In this document: one piece after another, positions 62,352-64,000 of the stretch
How positions within the stretch are numbered: the first letter of the stretch is position 1
Layout: the number at the start of each line of letters is the position of its first letter
NCBI GenBank assembly: GCA_017871115.1
Contig: JAFCIZ010000002.1
Location: 2,005,501-2,069,500 of the forward strand
Length of the DNA stretch: 64,000 nt
Reading direction: 5' to 3'
Source: Cunninghamella blakesleeana
Lineage: Eukaryota > Mucoromycota > Mucoromycetes > Mucorales > Cunninghamellaceae
The notes under the pieces: model-generated
The model's input: the letters and a program-made list of their open reading frames with translations, nothing else
Database searches by the model: none
Told to the model about the DNA's origin: nothing
Translations under genes and position numbers: made by a program

Positions 62352-63654
62352 AATATACTCTTTTAAAAAAAATATTACTAATAAAATTTGTTTTTTCTAG
62401 AGTTAGATTAAATTAAAAATAAAAAACTAATAGAAAAAGAATTGAAATAAATTATAAGCCCAAAGGCTTTAAAAACTCTAAAAAACTCCGCTTTTAATTT
62501 TTTTTAATAGGCAAATTTTTATTCCTAGCCTCCCCTCTTGCTCAAAAAAAGCTCTAATTTTTTTCATGAAGATGCTGCCCAAAGATAATAGATTAAGTTA
62601 AACGTTATTTTTTAAAATACCTTTTCAATATTTAAACTCATCATAAAAATTTACCTAGAATATAAAGGGTTATTAAGTTAATAGGCTATTAAAATTTCAA
62701 GTCATTTAACTTGTTAACTATGAATTTAAATGAGTATATAATTTAATATGAATCTTAAATTTAATATCCAGTATTTTAGATCCTGGTATTAAAAATAACC
62801 GTATATATAGAGTACCTGCGTTATTTACATGCTAAATTTTCAAATTAATTGATTTATTAATTATGGGTATAGATGAATATTTAACTTGTATATTATAGGT
62901 TTACTATTTTTTTTTAATTTTTAAAAAACAACACATAAAATTTTATTTTTGTACTCTTGGTACCTATTTTTTATTTTCTTAAATAAAAAGAATGGTTATT
63001 TCATTAAGGATAAATTCAGAATTCTATTATTATTAGCTATTTTTTAAAAATAAGTAGAAAAAAAAAGAGGTAGCATGTGCCTATATGTATAAATTATGTT
63101 TATATTTAATTTTGCAGATATCTTGACTGATTACTGCACAATCTTGGTCTTTTTTTTTTTTTTTTTTTACTTGTTCATACTACTATGTAAAGCTACATTA
63201 TAGATAAAAATCATCCGCGTCTAACAAAAAAAAATTCAAGTAGCGGTTGTTTTTTAATTAATTATAATTATCTAAAAAGGCGTTTTTTTTATACTAATGT
63301 AAACTTCCTCTATCACCATCTTTTTTTTTACCTGATTAATCTTTACAGCACAGACTTGGCAAGTCGTTCGCATAATTTTTGAAACTTTAAACACCGACCG
63401 AATTTAAACAGAATTTTTTTAAAAAAAAAATTGTACTTTTTTTTCCTCTTTCTTCCACATGTTACAATCAACAAGAAATGTAGTTCACTTAAAGATCACC
63501 CTATCCTCTGTAGGGTAGATAATAATAAACATATATAAATAATTATATATAAATACGAGCTTATTTTTTTATATACTTTTTTAAATAATAAAATAGATTT
63601 TACAAGTAGTAATTTTTATACCAGAAGAAAAGTTGGGTTGGTATAATAGTGATA
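62352..63654. other. Long intergenic, NPP upstream region
   Basis: 1.3 kb of A+T-rich sequence with a GC-richer start (CCCAAAGGC, ACTCCGC, near 62460-62500) and T-runs. No ORF or RNA gene was recognised. Confidence 0.5.
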
Positions 63655-64000
63655 TGAATATACATACATCTTTTTTAAACTCGCTATATGGAATAATCAT
63701 AAAGCAACTTACATCCAATGATAATTATGTAATATCTAAAAAAGGACGCGAGTCTGAAAATATATATAATTTTAAACAAGGTAAATAAAATTATGTATAA
63801 ACGTAATTAATAATAAAAATATTAATACTTTTTTTTATTTGATTGTTAAATAATATATTCATTTTTTATAATTTTTTTCGATATGTATTCAAAGCTGGTG
63901 ACATATACTTTACATACTGTTTTAAATTTTTAGAAAAACATCAAACTTTATTGATCCGGGTAAATAGTAATAGCTATAAAAGTGGTTAAATAAAAAAAAT
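63655..64000 (+). CDS. Possible 5' end of a gene, cut by the window edge
   Basis: An ATG at 63655 opens MNIHTSFLNSLYGIIIKQL and continues to YNFKQ, where a GTAAAT donor follows (about 63781). A TTTTTAG acceptor near 63932 would join in frame to EKHQTLLIR, with another GTAAAT donor soon after. Exon-like codons and correct splice words suggest a gene running right out of the window. I do not recognise the product and the support is weak. Confidence 0.25.

Noticed and set aside
1..64000. CRISPR array, rRNA, tRNA or intact transposon
   Set aside because: No regularly spaced repeats, no B-box-like TTCGA in a tRNA context, no rRNA-like block and no transposase or reverse-transcriptase motif were found on reading both strands.

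Overview
The window is nuclear DNA of an early-diverging filamentous fungus, most likely Mucoromycota and plausibly Mucorales. The evidence is the very high A+T content (about three quarters by eye), dense short introns (about 50-150 nt, mostly GTAA/GTAT...AG), poly-T and AAT/ATT tracts, Asn/Gln-rich low-complexity proteins, and the gene mix. That mix includes typical fungal genes (Mrp51, Brr6/Brl1, Pom33, Epl1, Kin1, Swa2, Nhp10-like) next to genes missing from yeasts and many Dikarya (VWA8, LMBD1). One intron looks minor-spliceosomal (AT-AC), which fits a lineage that kept U12 splicing. No tRNA, rRNA, CRISPR array or intact transposon was seen. I assigned 24 protein-coding genes, most of them multi-exon, plus one weak partial gene at the right edge.

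Layout. 1-12.2 kb: 5' part of a UBR1-type N-recognin (-), an RnpA-like protein (-), Pom33/TMEM33 (+), an M1 aminopeptidase (-) and Epl1 of NuA4 (+). 12.8-20.9 kb: a large VWA8 gene (+). 21.1-27.9 kb: a Brr6/Brl1 nuclear-envelope protein (-, with the AT-AC intron), mitochondrial ribosomal protein Mrp51 (+) and an LMBD1-type membrane protein (+). 29.8-34.1 kb: two transcription-factor genes, Msn2/4-like C2H2 and bHLH (both +), with long pyrimidine-rich upstream regions. 36.2-44.1 kb: four minus-strand genes: a DHA1 MFS transporter, a Pin1/Ess1 prolyl isomerase, a mercaptopyruvate sulfurtransferase and a kelch-BTB protein. 44.6-53.5 kb: an alpha/beta hydrolase (+), then minus-strand genes for an Nhp10-like HMG protein, the GPI enzyme PIG-L, Pol III subunit RPC4 and a class V aminotransferase-fold enzyme. 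53.9-62.4 kb: a Kin1/Par-1 kinase (+), an auxilin/Swa2-like UBA-TPR-J protein (-) and an NPP ectophosphodiesterase (-). 62.4-64 kb is mostly non-coding.

The genes do not form an operon or cluster; they are ordinary housekeeping and regulatory genes. Loose themes are nuclear-envelope biogenesis (Pom33, Brl1), chromatin (Epl1, Nhp10-like), mitochondria (Mrp51, VWA8, sulfurtransferase, possibly the RnpA-like protein) and membrane traffic or lysosome (Swa2, LMBD1, NPP).

The best leads are: (1) the AT-AC U12-type intron in the Brr6/Brl1 gene, where AT-AC splicing restores the family's fourth cysteine and canonical GT-AG splicing gives a stop; (2) a nuclear gene for a bacterial-type RNase P protein (RnpA) homologue, notable because zygomycete mitochondrial genomes are known to carry bacteria-like RNase P RNA; (3) two similar CGG-N11-CCG palindromes upstream of the MFS and C2H2 genes. 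Many starts differ from the longest open frame, because only ATG was accepted as a start.
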